DNA of 64,000 nucleotides, taken from positions 62,001-126,000 of the forward strand of contig JAPWUV010000007.1 in assembly GCA_028275345.1 (NCBI GenBank), in the 5' to 3' direction. Each line of letters begins with the position of its first letter. Positions within the stretch are counted from its first letter, which is position 1. Shown here one piece after another: positions 34,026-42,141 of this stretch. The stretch comes from a bacterium (GTDB lineage: Bacteria; Zhuqueibacterota; Zhuqueibacteria; Oleimicrobiales; Geothermoviventaceae). A program made the translations under genes and the position numbers. Below the pieces are notes generated by a model. The model made no database searches and was not told where the DNA came from. It worked only from the letters and a program-made list of their open reading frames with translations.

Positions 34026-34467
34026 TCTCACGTACGCAAGTTCTCCGCGGATTTTGGCGGATTTGCGGCGGCAGGTGGCCGAGATGGCGGAGCAGTGCGG
34101 GCTCTCGCCGGAGGAGATCTACGACGTGAAGTTAGCGGTGAACGAAGCTGTGGCCAATATCATCGAGCACGCGTACCAGTGGCGAGACGATGGGCAGATC
34201 ATCGTCGATCTCCTCGGCCGGGAGGGTGAGCTAGAGATTCACCTTCGCGACTTTGGTCGCAAGGTGGAGGCCTCGCGTCTGCGGTCGCGAGACTTGGACG
34301 ACTTCCGCGACGGCGGAATCGGCCTGTTCTTGATCCAAACCTTGATGGATTCGGTTACGTACGATACCTCCTCCCCCGTCGGGACGGAGCTCATCATGGT
34401 CAAACGCCACCGGCATTCCTGCCGCGGGCTGGAGCAGCGCACGGGCCATGGCGTGGATGCCGGTTAG
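33991..34467 (+). CDS. RsbW-like serine protein kinase / anti-sigma factor
   Basis: A 158-aa protein of the HATPase_c_2 (GHKL) kind. The N box is LAVNEAVANIIEHAY, the G1 box DFGRKVE and the G2 box GGIGLFLIQTLMDSV, so ATP binding looks intact. Such proteins bind a sigma factor or other target and phosphorylate an STAS partner, which is encoded 107 bases downstream. Start 33991 is chosen from family length; a GTG at 34003 is also possible. Placement at the end of the flagellar cluster suggests control of FliA or another flagellar output. Confidence 0.85.
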   Translation: MDNPVSTTKVRSLTYASSPRILADLRRQVAEMAEQCGLSPEEIYDVKLAVNEAVANIIEHAYQWRDDGQIIVDLLGREGELEIHLRDFGRKVEASRLRSRDLDDFRDGGIGLFLIQTLMDSVTYDTSSPVGTELIMVKRHRHSCRGLEQRTGHGVDAG

Positions 34468-34574
34468 GGAGCGGGAGGTGTATCGCCCTAGCGATGGTTG
34501 TCGCACGGGGGCGCACGAGAGCGGCCAAGGATTGGATGCGGAACGAGATTCCTCTGTTAGCCGTGAGGTGAAGG

Positions 34575-34907
34575 ATGCCAGGGACTGCGACGCTGAGCCG
34601 CGAGGTGATGGTGCTGCGCCCACAAGGTGAGCTCGACGTGCAGACTTCCCAGCCCTTGCGGGAGCAGATCCAGGACAGCCTGCGGCGCGGAAACACGAGG
34701 CTCGTGGTGGACCTTTCGGAGGTGACCTATGTGGATAGCTCTGCACTTGGGGTTCTGGTGACGGGTCTGAAGCAGGCCAGGAAAGCCAATGGCTGCCTGA
34801 AGCTCTGCGGACTACGAGGCAACGTGCTGCGGGTTTTCGAGCTGACGCGACTGACGAAATTCTTCGAGATCTACGAGACCGCCGAGCAGGCCATCAAAAG
34901 CTTCTGA
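34575..34907 (+). CDS. STAS-domain anti-sigma factor antagonist (RsbV-like)
   Basis: A 110-aa single STAS domain. VDLSEVTYVDSSALGVLVTG holds the conserved Ser that the partner kinase phosphorylates. The N terminus (LSREVMVLRPQGELDVQTSQ) is typical. Unphosphorylated antagonist would bind the RsbW-like kinase and release its target. GAGGTGAAGG precedes the ATG. Together with the neighbouring kinase and GAF protein it forms a compact partner-switching module. Confidence 0.92.
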   Translation: MPGTATLSREVMVLRPQGELDVQTSQPLREQIQDSLRRGNTRLVVDLSEVTYVDSSALGVLVTGLKQARKANGCLKLCGLRGNVLRVFELTRLTKFFEIYETAEQAIKSF

Positions 34908-34910
34908 CGA

Positions 34911-35414
34911 GTGGTGGACATGGACGAAGCCAAACGAGCTCCGCGGGTCCAGCAGATTGTCCCGGGGCACACCTCTCTGGACGTCAAACGCGCCTTCCAG
35001 CGGCTTTCTCAGGCCTTTCTGGAGCGAATCGCGAGGCAGATCGACTTCGCATGGGGCACGGTTTACCTCCTGGATCCCGGCAATGGCCAGTTGCGGGCCG
35101 TCGCCTATCGCGGGGAAGAGGTGGATTTCATCGCAGCGTTCCGCTTCCGATTTGGCAATGGCCTCTCCGCCTGGGCCTTGGAGCGGCGGAAACTGATCCG
35201 CCTGCGGAACATTCACCACGGACGCCGGCACCGGCATCATCCCGTTCGTTCTTTTGTGGCGGCTCCCATCCTGCACGGGAACATTGCCCTCGGCACAGTT
35301 ACCTTGGCACACAAGAAGCCGAACGCGTTCACTGAGGAGGAATGCCTGTACTTGACTCGCGCCGCCGATCGCCTTTCCCGCCTGCTTTTTCCCATCCTCA
35401 TGCCGCCGGCTTGA
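34911..35414 (+). CDS. GAF-domain sensor-like protein
   Basis: A 167-aa protein that is essentially one GAF domain (about 25-160; WGTVYLLDPGNGQLRAVAYR, FGNGLSAWALERRKLIRL, SFVAAPILHGNIALGTVTLA). It has no output domain, so it may act by binding a partner such as the adjacent RsbW/RsbV proteins. It contains a His-rich loop (HHGRRHRHHP, about 101-110) that could bind metal or a ligand. Start is GTG at 34911 or ATG at 34920. Last gene of the plus-strand cluster. Confidence 0.85.
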   Translation: MVDMDEAKRAPRVQQIVPGHTSLDVKRAFQRLSQAFLERIARQIDFAWGTVYLLDPGNGQLRAVAYRGEEVDFIAAFRFRFGNGLSAWALERRKLIRLRNIHHGRRHRHHPVRSFVAAPILHGNIALGTVTLAHKKPNAFTEEECLYLTRAADRLSRLLFPILMPPA

Positions 35415-35550
35415 ACGAGGTCGGGGGATCGAATTGTAGGGCACTCCCGGCCCGGACGGCGTCGGTTTCCCGCAGGGGGTGGGTTAGCGTTCTTGGTGGA
35501 GATCGTTGGCAGTTCTGCAATCGCCTTGTGCGGTGCGCAGCGAGGGGGCC

Positions 35551-36993
35551 TCACTTGGGCTTCAGCCTGACAGTCCAAGCGTACTTGCACGGTGGGTTTC
35601 TTGAGAGGTCAGGAGGGATCTCAACGCAAATTCCCTTTCCCACCTTTTCCCAGCGCAGCGAACGGCTGGTGCCGAGCAAGGTGGCCGTCACAGCATGCTG
35701 GGGATGGTAACCGTAGGTCCAGATCTTGGACGGTGGCCTCGTTTCATCTTCTTCGCCGAGATAAATTAGGAAGACGGAACCATCCTTTCCACGGGTCATG
35801 CGAAGCTTGCCCTCCCCGTAGGGGGCGATGGGGCGTGTGGCATATATCGCTTCGCCATTGATGCGCATCCATTGTCCTATCTCCTCCAACAAGGCGTAGG
35901 CGTCTCTATCCCAGGTTCCATCGGGTGCAGGGGCCACATTCAGCAGAAGGTTTCCTCCCTTGGCCACGATGTCCACGAGCAAGTGGATGACTTCGCGTGC
36001 GGACTTGTATCTCGCTCCGGGGACGTAAGACCACGAGTGTGTGGAGGGGATGCAGGATTCCCAAGGATATGGGATCATCGTCTCGGGGACGGTGTTCTCG
36101 GGCGTTAGGTAATTCTCGAATGGACCATGTACGCTCCGGTCCACCACGATCAGTTTTGGCTGCAGCTGGCGGAGTTTTGATACCAAGCCGGGGATATCGA
36201 TATCTTGACTTTGGATTCTGTAGATGGATTGATTGGGCTGGAATTTCAACTGATCGATCTCTTGAGGAGTGAGAGGGCGTACCCAACCTCCATCGAGCCA
36301 CAGGATGTCGATTGGTCCGTAGTTGGCAATGAGTTCGAGGATCTGACCGTGCGTGAATTCTACGAATTTTCGCCATCTGTCGGGGTAACGTTGGATGTCA
36401 TAATTGACGTTTCGGTCGGGGGTGGCAAACCTCCGCCACCAATAGCAGTCGCAATGCCAGTCGGGCTTCGAGAAGTACGCTCCGATCCAAAATCCTTCCT
36501 TTCGAAACGCGTTGAAGATCTCCCGAGTGATGTCGGAACGCGGGTTTTTGCTGAATGGGCAATCCGGACTTGTTATCTTGTAATCCGTGTACTTCGTATC
36601 AAACGTGCAGAAGCCGTCGTGGTGTTTGGCAGTGAAGATGACGTACCTCATCCCCGCTGCCTTCGCGGCCTTGGCCCACGTTTCCGGATCAAAACGTGTC
36701 GGATTGAAGGTGAGCTTCAGTTTTTCGTATTCTCTCTTGTAGGTCTCGTAGTCATCGTATGGTCGGGAGCACCACGGTTCATCCTCGGAGCACAGGGTCC
36801 AGGACTCGACAATTCCCCACTGGCTGTATGGTCCCCAGTGCATCAAGAGCCCAAATTTGAGATCCTGCCATTCCGCGATGCGCTGCCGCACGGCAGGATC
36901 CGGATCGGGTACGTACTGATAGTCGCCCGCAAGCACGAGACTCGCCAGCAGAAGCCCCGCTGTGACGACGCTCGCTGTGCCAGCGCCTCGCAT
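35551..36993 (-). CDS. secreted alpha-L-fucosidase, GH29
   Basis: A 480-aa enzyme with a signal peptide (1-22) and a GH29 barrel. KFGLLMHWGPYSQWGI, FTAKHHDGFCTFDT and DILWLDGGW are family motifs; Asp234 in the last is the likely nucleophile. It removes alpha-linked fucose from glycans outside the inner membrane. GGAGA lies about eight bases before the ATG. A terminator just upstream separates it from the sorting-domain remnant, so it should have its own promoter between about 37056 and 36994; I could not identify one. Confidence 0.93.
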   Translation of the reverse strand: MRGAGTASVVTAGLLLASLVLAGDYQYVPDPDPAVRQRIAEWQDLKFGLLMHWGPYSQWGIVESWTLCSEDEPWCSRPYDDYETYKREYEKLKLTFNPTRFDPETWAKAAKAAGMRYVIFTAKHHDGFCTFDTKYTDYKITSPDCPFSKNPRSDITREIFNAFRKEGFWIGAYFSKPDWHCDCYWWRRFATPDRNVNYDIQRYPDRWRKFVEFTHGQILELIANYGPIDILWLDGGWVRPLTPQEIDQLKFQPNQSIYRIQSQDIDIPGLVSKLRQLQPKLIVVDRSVHGPFENYLTPENTVPETMIPYPWESCIPSTHSWSYVPGARYKSAREVIHLLVDIVAKGGNLLLNVAPAPDGTWDRDAYALLEEIGQWMRINGEAIYATRPIAPYGEGKLRMTRGKDGSVFLIYLGEEDETRPPSKIWTYGYHPQHAVTATLLGTSRSLRWEKVGKGICVEIPPDLSRNPPCKYAWTVRLKPK

Positions 36994-37056
36994 TTCCCAT
37001 CTCCTGGTTTTCCGCGTTCCGAGGAGGTTCGGTTCGTGCCTTGCCCGAGCCGTTGC

Positions 37057-37090
37057 GAAAAAGCGGGGCGAACCGAAGGCCCGCCCCGCT
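37057..37090 (-). terminator. intrinsic terminator after the sorting-domain remnant
   Basis: On the minus strand a perfect nine-base stem (37082-37090 with 37062-37070) with an 11-base loop is followed by five Ts (37057-37061). It begins right after the stop of the 37094-37543 frame. This is a classic Rho-independent terminator and ends that transcript before the fucosidase gene. Confidence 0.85.
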
Positions 37091-37093
37091 CTT

Positions 37094-37543
37094 TCAGCCC
37101 CAAGTGAACCGAGCTTGCTTCAGGTAGATCATGGTTTTGCTGGCCTTGAAGCTGCCGGCTTCCATCGTGTAGATGTACACGCCGCTAGAGACCTTGGTGG
37201 CTGTTTCATCGGTACCATCCCAATCCACGGAATGGAGTCCCGCCGGCATGACGCCGTCCACGAGGGTCCGGACGTGCTGCCCCCGCAAGTTGAAGATGGC
37301 GATCTTCACGTGTTCCTGCTTGCTCAAGCGGTAATAGATGCGAGTGATGGGATTGAACGGGTTCGGATAATTCTGTGAGAGGGCATAGTCCTTGGGCAGG
37401 AATCCTCCCTCACCGGATTCCTTCACCTTCGTTACCCAGAGGGCTTTCTTGTCCGGGTACCAATTGAGGTCCCCGAGGGGAAGGCCGTCCGTGCCAGCGG
37501 TCAGCAGGGCCGAATTGGAGTATCTCAGGTTTTCCGGCGTCAT
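37094..37543 (-). pseudogene. orphan sorting-domain fragment with YPNPFNP motif
   Basis: A 149-aa frame. The first 45 residues (LLTAGTDGLPLGDLNWYPDK) read like the interior of a larger secreted protein, without a signal peptide. From about residue 50 it is a type-A/FlgD-like sorting domain: YALSQNYPNPFNPITRIYY, then VKIAIFNLRGQHVRTLV, then SSGVYIYTMEAG. Such domains are normally the C-terminal tails of exported proteins. There is no strong ribosome binding site. It is probably the remains of a larger gene, yet it still has a good promoter and terminator. Confidence 0.6.
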
Positions 37544-37948
37544 CGTGCGTTGCGATAGCCCGTCCTTTCCGCCTCTTCGCTAACGCAAGGCCCGCATACA
37601 CTTCTCTGTTCTCAGCTTTAGCGTAACTTTAGTGACAGGCCGCAAGAATGTCAAGGACAATTTTTCCTCCCAGGGGCCGCTCTCTTTTCACGCTAGGGGA
37701 TTCGGGCACCTCCTCTCAGGCAGGAGCAGCACGGATTGCCCGTGGTCCCGTGAGCGGAATCCATCCTGTTTCGTGAGCCGATGAATGGGGGCCGTTATCC
37801 GCAACGGGGCCGGCGGCGATCCGGGCCACAATCCCCTTGTTTTTCGGGATGGCGAGGGCTATCTTCCCTTTCCACGGATGGTGCGGAAGATCCTGAGGCG
37901 AGTTGGTGTTATCTCCTTTGGCAAGCGTTTTGGGAGACGAGGGAAAGG
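37544..37948. other. divergent intergenic region between remnant and rnfB
   Basis: About 400 bp between the minus-strand sorting-domain remnant and rnfB on the plus strand. It holds the minus-strand promoter at 37626-37654. The plus frame open from 37781 into rnfB lacks the look of a protein before 37949. I see no clear plus-strand promoter for rnfB. Confidence 0.4.
37626..37654 (-). promoter_or_regulatory. sigma70-type promoter upstream of the sorting-domain remnant
   Basis: On the minus strand a perfect TTGACA (37649-37654) is followed after 17 bases by TAAAGT (37626-37631). Transcription would start near 37619, about 76 bases before the ATG at 37543. The same architecture appears at 1682-1710 and 40803-40831. 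Confidence 0.65.
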
Positions 37949-38887
37949 ATGGATCCGACGATCATCTCATCCATTGTCGCGGTGGGCGGGCTTGGGGTGA
38001 TGTTCGGGGCCGGGCTTGCTTTGGCCAGCAAGAAGTTCGCGGTCGAGGTCGATCCCCGCATTGAGAAAGTGGCCGAAGTACTTCCGAACGCCAATTGCGG
38101 GGCGTGCGGATATCCGGGCTGCGCGGCTTTCGCGGAGGCTGTCGTGGCTGGGAAGGTGGCTGCGGACGGCTGTACGGTAGGGGGTGCTTCGGTGGCAGCC
38201 GAGATCGCGAAGATCTTGGGCGTGGAGATCGATGTTACAGCCGAAAAGAAGGTGGCGGTGGTCCAATGCCAGGGCGGTGAGGCGGAAGCCAAGGAAAAGT
38301 TCGTATACCGGGGCATCGAGGACTGCGCGGCCGCCGAGCTCGTGGATGGCGGGCACAAGGCCTGCAGCTACGGCTGTCTCGGTCTTGGCACATGCGTACG
38401 GGCATGTCCCTTCGATGCGATGTACATGAATGACAACGGCCTGCCGGTGGTCATCGAGGAGAAGTGCACCGGCTGCGGCATCTGCGTGCAGGTGTGCCCG
38501 CGCGGGATCATGGCCCTGATCCCCGTCAGTCAGAAGATGTACCTTGCCTGCGTCTCGAAGGACAAGGGCAAGGCGGTGCGCGACGTTTGCACAGTGGGCT
38601 GCGTCGCCTGCGGCGTTTGCGCCAATCCCAAGTTTGTGCCATCGGGCGGCATCGTGATGGAGGGCAACCTGCCGAAGATCGTGAATTATCGCGTCGATGA
38701 CCTGCCCATCGCCTGGAAGCGCTGCCCCACGAGCAGCTTCGTTTGGCGAGGAAAGGTGCCCGAGGGCTACGAGGATGTGGATAGGCCGGTGAAGGCGAAC
38801 GCCGTTGTTCCTGGGGAAGCAAAGGCGTTGCCCCAACAGCACGTGAGCGAGGAGGTGGAGAAAGCCAATGTCGGAACTCAATCGTGA
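37949..38887 (+). CDS. rnfB: RnfB-like electron transport subunit
   Basis: A 312-aa iron-sulfur protein. An N-terminal membrane helix (about 4-27) is followed by a four-Cys cluster domain (NCGACGYPGCAAFAEAVVAG), then 4Fe-4S ferredoxin motifs (GTCVRACPFDAMYM, CTGCGICVQVCPRG) and a further Cys-rich segment (VCTVGCVACGVC). RnfB receives electrons from ferredoxin in the Rnf complex. No rnfA, C, D, E or G is nearby, so it may serve another acceptor. GAGGG lies close before the ATG at 37949. It overlaps the next gene by 20 bases. Confidence 0.92.
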   Translation: MDPTIISSIVAVGGLGVMFGAGLALASKKFAVEVDPRIEKVAEVLPNANCGACGYPGCAAFAEAVVAGKVAADGCTVGGASVAAEIAKILGVEIDVTAEKKVAVVQCQGGEAEAKEKFVYRGIEDCAAAELVDGGHKACSYGCLGLGTCVRACPFDAMYMNDNGLPVVIEEKCTGCGICVQVCPRGIMALIPVSQKMYLACVSKDKGKAVRDVCTVGCVACGVCANPKFVPSGGIVMEGNLPKIVNYRVDDLPIAWKRCPTSSFVWRGKVPEGYEDVDRPVKANAVVPGEAKALPQQHVSEEVEKANVGTQS

Positions 38888-39098
38888 AGCAGTCGAAAAG
38901 GCGCTGGAGCAGATCCGGATCGCGATCCAAATGGATGGGGGAGATGTTGAGCTGGTGGACGTAGAAGGCAATGTGGTCCGGGTTCGTCTTACGGGCGCGT
39001 GCGGGGCTTGTCCCTTTTCCCAATTCACTCTGCAAATGGGCATCGAGCAAGCTCTACGGGAGCAGTTCCCGGAGTTAGATCACGTAGAGGCGGTCTGA
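38868..39098 (+). CDS. NifU-like C-terminal domain Fe-S scaffold protein
   Basis: A 76-aa protein corresponding to the NifU C-terminal domain. The motif GACGACPFSQFT contains the CxxC pair that carries a transient 4Fe-4S cluster. IRIAIQMDGGDVELVDVEGN is the usual start of the domain. It overlaps rnfB and probably helps load its several clusters. A terminator follows about 65 bases after the stop. Confidence 0.92.
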   Translation: MSELNREAVEKALEQIRIAIQMDGGDVELVDVEGNVVRVRLTGACGACPFSQFTLQMGIEQALREQFPELDHVEAV

Positions 39099-39162
39099 GC
39101 TTCGACCCGAGCCAGCCCAAGGGGGTCCAGAAGAAGCTGCCAGTTGCTTTGCCTCAAAGACC

Positions 39163-39194
39163 GCCCGGGAGTCCGCGAGACGCCCGGGCTTTTG
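39163..39194 (+). terminator. intrinsic terminator after rnfB-nifU
   Basis: A perfect seven-base GC stem (39163-39169 with 39183-39189) and a 13-base loop are followed by TTTT. It lies 65 bases after the NifU-like stop and ends the two-gene unit. Confidence 0.8.
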
Positions 39195-39239
39195 CTATTG
39201 CGGTGACTTCGGCGTGAACGGCAACCGGAGAGGGTGAGG

Positions 39240-40376
39240 ATGGACCGCAAGGCGAACGCTCAGATGGAGTCCGACACGGCAAGGGGCCTGACCAAGCGGG
39301 AGTTTCTCAAACTTGGGGGCCTTGGCGCCTTGTCTTTACTCTCCATTGCTGCTTCGCTCGGCGCCTGCGGCGCGCGGAAAAAGCCGAAGAATTGGGCCTG
39401 GCTCAGCGAGGACCGGTTCCCCTCCCGGGATGCATGGGGCAGGATGTTCGACAAGATGAAGCGGCATGGGGTGGATGCTGCTCTCGTCCTCGCGAAGCCG
39501 GACACCATCCGGACGTTGGTCCCCGTGGCGCGCGAAGCAGGGATCGAGCTTCACAACTGGATCATCTCCCTCATGTGCGGCGACGAGGACGTTCGCAAGA
39601 ATCATCCCGACTGGTTCGTGGTGAATCGCCTGGGGGTTTCGTGTCTGGAGAAACCCCCGTACGTCCCGTACTACACGTTCCTCTGTCCCTCTCGGCCCGA
39701 AGTTCGGGAGTATCTGGCGGCCAGGGTATCGGAGCTGGCGGAGATCGACGGACTGGCCGGGATTCATCTCGACTACATCCGCTACCCCGACGTGATCTTG
39801 CCCGTCGGGATCCAGCCCAAATACAATCTGGTTCAGGATCGCGAGTATCCCGAATTCGACTATTGCTACTGCCCCGTTTGTCGCCAAGCCTTCAAGAGTC
39901 AAGCGGGGGTGGATCCCTTGAGCCTCGAGGACCCGCCGGGCAATGCAGATTGGGTCCGGTACCGTTACGATAGTGTGACTCAGCTCGTGAATCAGCTCAT
40001 CCCTCTCGCCCATGGTCGGGGCAAGATGCTGACCGCGGCTGTTTTCCCTTCCCCAACCATCGCTCGGAAGTTGGTACGTCAGGATTGGCCGAGCTGGAGG
40101 TTGGACGCCTTTCACCCCATGATGTACCATGAATTTTACAACGAGGGCGTCCCGTGGATTGGCGAAGTTACGCGCGAAGGGGTGGAAGCTTTGGCGGGGA
40201 GGGCCAAGCTTTACAGCGGATTGTTCGTCGAATGGCTGCCTCCGGAAAAACTGAAGAGAGCCTTCCAGCTTGCCATGCAGAACGGCGCTGCGGGCCTTTG
40301 CCTGTTCACGGCAAGTCATATGACCGATGAGCAGTGGACCGCGTTGAAAGAGGCGGTCCGAGAGTTCCGCGGTTGA
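39240..40376 (+). CDS. lipoprotein, GH10-like putative glycoside hydrolase (GHL family)
   Basis: A 378-aa exported protein. The N terminus has a Tat-like TKREFLKLGG with Lys-Arg in place of twin Arg, then a hydrophobic stretch and a lipobox LGAC (Cys43), so it is probably a lipoprotein. The rest is a TIM-barrel-like domain (HGVDAALVLAKPDTI, LAGIHLDYIRYPD, LDAFHPMMYHEFYN) as in the family-10-like GHL hydrolases. Asp in HLDYIRYP is a likely catalytic or binding residue. Substrate is unknown. Confidence 0.82.
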   Translation: MDRKANAQMESDTARGLTKREFLKLGGLGALSLLSIAASLGACGARKKPKNWAWLSEDRFPSRDAWGRMFDKMKRHGVDAALVLAKPDTIRTLVPVAREAGIELHNWIISLMCGDEDVRKNHPDWFVVNRLGVSCLEKPPYVPYYTFLCPSRPEVREYLAARVSELAEIDGLAGIHLDYIRYPDVILPVGIQPKYNLVQDREYPEFDYCYCPVCRQAFKSQAGVDPLSLEDPPGNADWVRYRYDSVTQLVNQLIPLAHGRGKMLTAAVFPSPTIARKLVRQDWPSWRLDAFHPMMYHEFYNEGVPWIGEVTREGVEALAGRAKLYSGLFVEWLPPEKLKRAFQLAMQNGAAGLCLFTASHMTDEQWTALKEAVREFRG

Positions 40377-40433
40377 AGCGCGGCGCCTCCGCCGCAGGGC
40401 AGGAGTTGGCTAGCGCGACCGATGGAAATGGAA

Positions 40434-40460
40434 AAGCCCCGCCCTTGGTGAGCGGGGCTT
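40434..40460. terminator. bidirectional terminator between convergent genes
   Basis: A perfect nine-base stem (40434-40442 with 40452-40460) has a nine-base loop. On the minus strand it is followed by TTTTCC, ending the cold-shock gene; on the plus strand by a weaker CCCTTT run after the GH10-like gene. It lies midway between the two convergent stops. Confidence 0.85.
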
Positions 40461-40487
40461 CCCTTTCCGGCCTTATCTGGAAGTGGT

Positions 40488-40688
40488 TTAGAGCTTGCGC
40501 ACCTTGGTTGCCTGCAGGCCCTTTTGGCCGCGGACGACCTCGAACTCCACCTCCTGGTTCTCGGCGAGGGTCTTGTAGCCCTCATCCTCGATGGCGGTGT
40601 AGTGGACGAAGACGTCCTCTCCGTTTTCCTGCTGGATGAACCCGTAGCCCTTCTGCTCGTTGAACCACTTCACTCTGCCTCGTTGCAT
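40488..40688 (-). CDS. cold-shock protein, CspA family
   Basis: A 66-aa single cold-shock domain. [17 protein letters not shown] holds RNP1 and [13 protein letters not shown]2. It binds RNA/ssDNA and acts as an RNA chaperone. The start is the ATG at 40688 with GGAGG eight bases upstream; the frame further upstream is leader. Its promoter gives a leader of about 108 bases, fitting the long regulated 5' UTRs of csp genes. Confidence 0.96.
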   Translation of the reverse strand: MQRGRVKWFNEQKGYGFIQQENGEDVFVHYTAIEDEGYKTLAENQEVEFEVVRGQKGLQATKVRKL

Positions 40689-40802
40689 CTTACTAACCTC
40701 CACAAAGATGCTGCAGGCAACCACTGCCTTCTCTTCTTGGACTGTCCCTGTGAATTTGCTTTTCGGCAGTAGCACCCGCTAACCCGTCCAAGAAGCGCAC
40801 CC

Positions 40803-40831
40803 AAGGTACGGCGAATCTTTCCCAATGTCAA
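40803..40831 (-). promoter_or_regulatory. sigma70-type promoter of the cold-shock gene
   Basis: On the minus strand TTGACA (40826-40831) and TACCTT (40803-40808) are separated by 17 bases. Transcription should start near 40796, giving a leader of about 108 bases. The -10 box is identical to that of the divergent promoter at 40995-41000. Confidence 0.65.
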
Positions 40832-40971
40832 GCTATTTCTCACGGTTTTCGCTCCGCACCCCTGCCTCCGTTGGCTGCTTCGGGTATCCGAACCCTCGCT
40901 GCGGAGCGAAAACCTCCCGGCCATCGCAAGTCGTTCCCTGCTGACCTCCCCGAGCCTGCGTCCGAAAGGAT

Positions 40972-41000
40972 TTGCAATCACAACGCGGCCGAGGTACCTT
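40972..41000 (+). promoter_or_regulatory. sigma70-type promoter of the URO-D-family operon
   Basis: TTGCAA (40972-40977), a 17-base spacer and TACCTT (40995-41000) precede the gene at 41053. Transcription would start near 41007, with a leader of about 46 bases that contains the GGAGG ribosome binding site. Confidence 0.5.
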
Positions 41001-41052
41001 CGTGCGGAGCTAACGACGGATCAGGTACACCGGTCCCCTACGGAGGAGCGTG

Positions 41053-42123
41053 ATGCGAGTGCCCATTGTCCACCCCAAGCCTGATGTGGAGGAATTCCTT
41101 TCGGTAGTACTCGGTCGACGTCCCGTCGGCAAACGCCCACCTTTGGTGGAATACATCATCGACGATGCCGTCAGCCGCCCGATCCTGGAGGCGATGGGGC
41201 GGCGCTGGGTCCCGCTCGCCGTCGAACCGTCGGCCTACTGGGATAACTATGTAGAGTTTTGGTATCGCATGGGCTACGACTTCGTGCGCTACGAAGTGAG
41301 TTTGCCTTTCCGGGAGACGAAGCGCCAGGGGCAGGATCCAACTGTGCTCGGGGGACGACGTTCCTGGGCGGAGACGGGGCGAGGCCCCATTGGTTCCTGG
41401 GACGAATTCGAGCGCTACCCCTGGCCAGAGGTGGAGGATGGTCTGTTTCAGCCCTTCGAGGAGATCAGCCGCCGCCTGCCCGAAGGCATGGGGTTCATCG
41501 CCTGCCACGGGGCCGGGATTCTCGAGCACGTCAGAGATCTCATGGGCTACGAGACCCTCTGCCTCTGCCTCTACGATGACCCGGGATTGGTGGAGGCCGT
41601 CTGCGAGGCGGTCGGATCGCGGATCGAGCAGTTCTACCGGAAACTGCTGCAATTCGACAGACTGGTGGCTGTTTTTCAGGGCGACGACATGGGCCACCGA
41701 ACGGGCACGCTGATCCACCCGGATCACCTGCGCCACTACTTCCTGCCTTGGCACAAGAGGTTTGCTTCACGGGCTCACGAGCGCGGAATACCGTACTTCC
41801 TGCACTCTTGCGGGAACATCCTCGCGGTGATGGAGGATCTCATCGAAGTGGTGGGAATCGACGGAAAGCACTCCTTCGAGGATGCCATCCTGCCGGCGGC
41901 TGAATTCCACGCACGCTATCATCAGCGGATTGCCACTCTCGGCGGAGTTGACGTGAACGTCCTCGCCAGAGGTACCGAGGAGGAGGTTCGGGGCGTGGTC
42001 CGGGGCCTCGTGGAGCGGTGTGCGCCCCTTGGGCGATTTGCGATCGGCTCGGGCAACTCCATCCCCAGCTACGTGCCGCCGGAGAACTACTTGGCAATGC
42101 TGGACGAGGTCCTAAGTCTCTGA
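41053..42123 (+). CDS. uroporphyrinogen decarboxylase (URO-D) family protein
   Basis: A 356-aa TIM-barrel protein of the URO-D superfamily, which also includes corrinoid-dependent methyltransferases. PYFLHSCGNILAVMEDLIEV and TLGGVDVNVLARGTEEEV are typical of the second group, which lacks true HemE motifs. The isolated setting argues against haem synthesis. Heavily represented in polysaccharide-degrading bacteria, but the substrate is unknown. GGAGG lies six bases before the ATG. Confidence 0.86.
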   Translation: MRVPIVHPKPDVEEFLSVVLGRRPVGKRPPLVEYIIDDAVSRPILEAMGRRWVPLAVEPSAYWDNYVEFWYRMGYDFVRYEVSLPFRETKRQGQDPTVLGGRRSWAETGRGPIGSWDEFERYPWPEVEDGLFQPFEEISRRLPEGMGFIACHGAGILEHVRDLMGYETLCLCLYDDPGLVEAVCEAVGSRIEQFYRKLLQFDRLVAVFQGDDMGHRTGTLIHPDHLRHYFLPWHKRFASRAHERGIPYFLHSCGNILAVMEDLIEVVGIDGKHSFEDAILPAAEFHARYHQRIATLGGVDVNVLARGTEEEVRGVVRGLVERCAPLGRFAIGSGNSIPSYVPPENYLAMLDEVLSL

Positions 42124-42141
42124 AAGGTCGGCGGGTACAGG

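Larger units (their letters stand above)
40689..41052. other. divergent intergenic region between csp and URO-D-family genes
   Basis: About 360 bp with two divergent sigma70-type promoters, at 40803-40831 (minus, csp) and 40972-41000 (plus, URO-D operon). The csp leader occupies 40689 to about 40796. I see no other gene or repeat. Confidence 0.5.
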
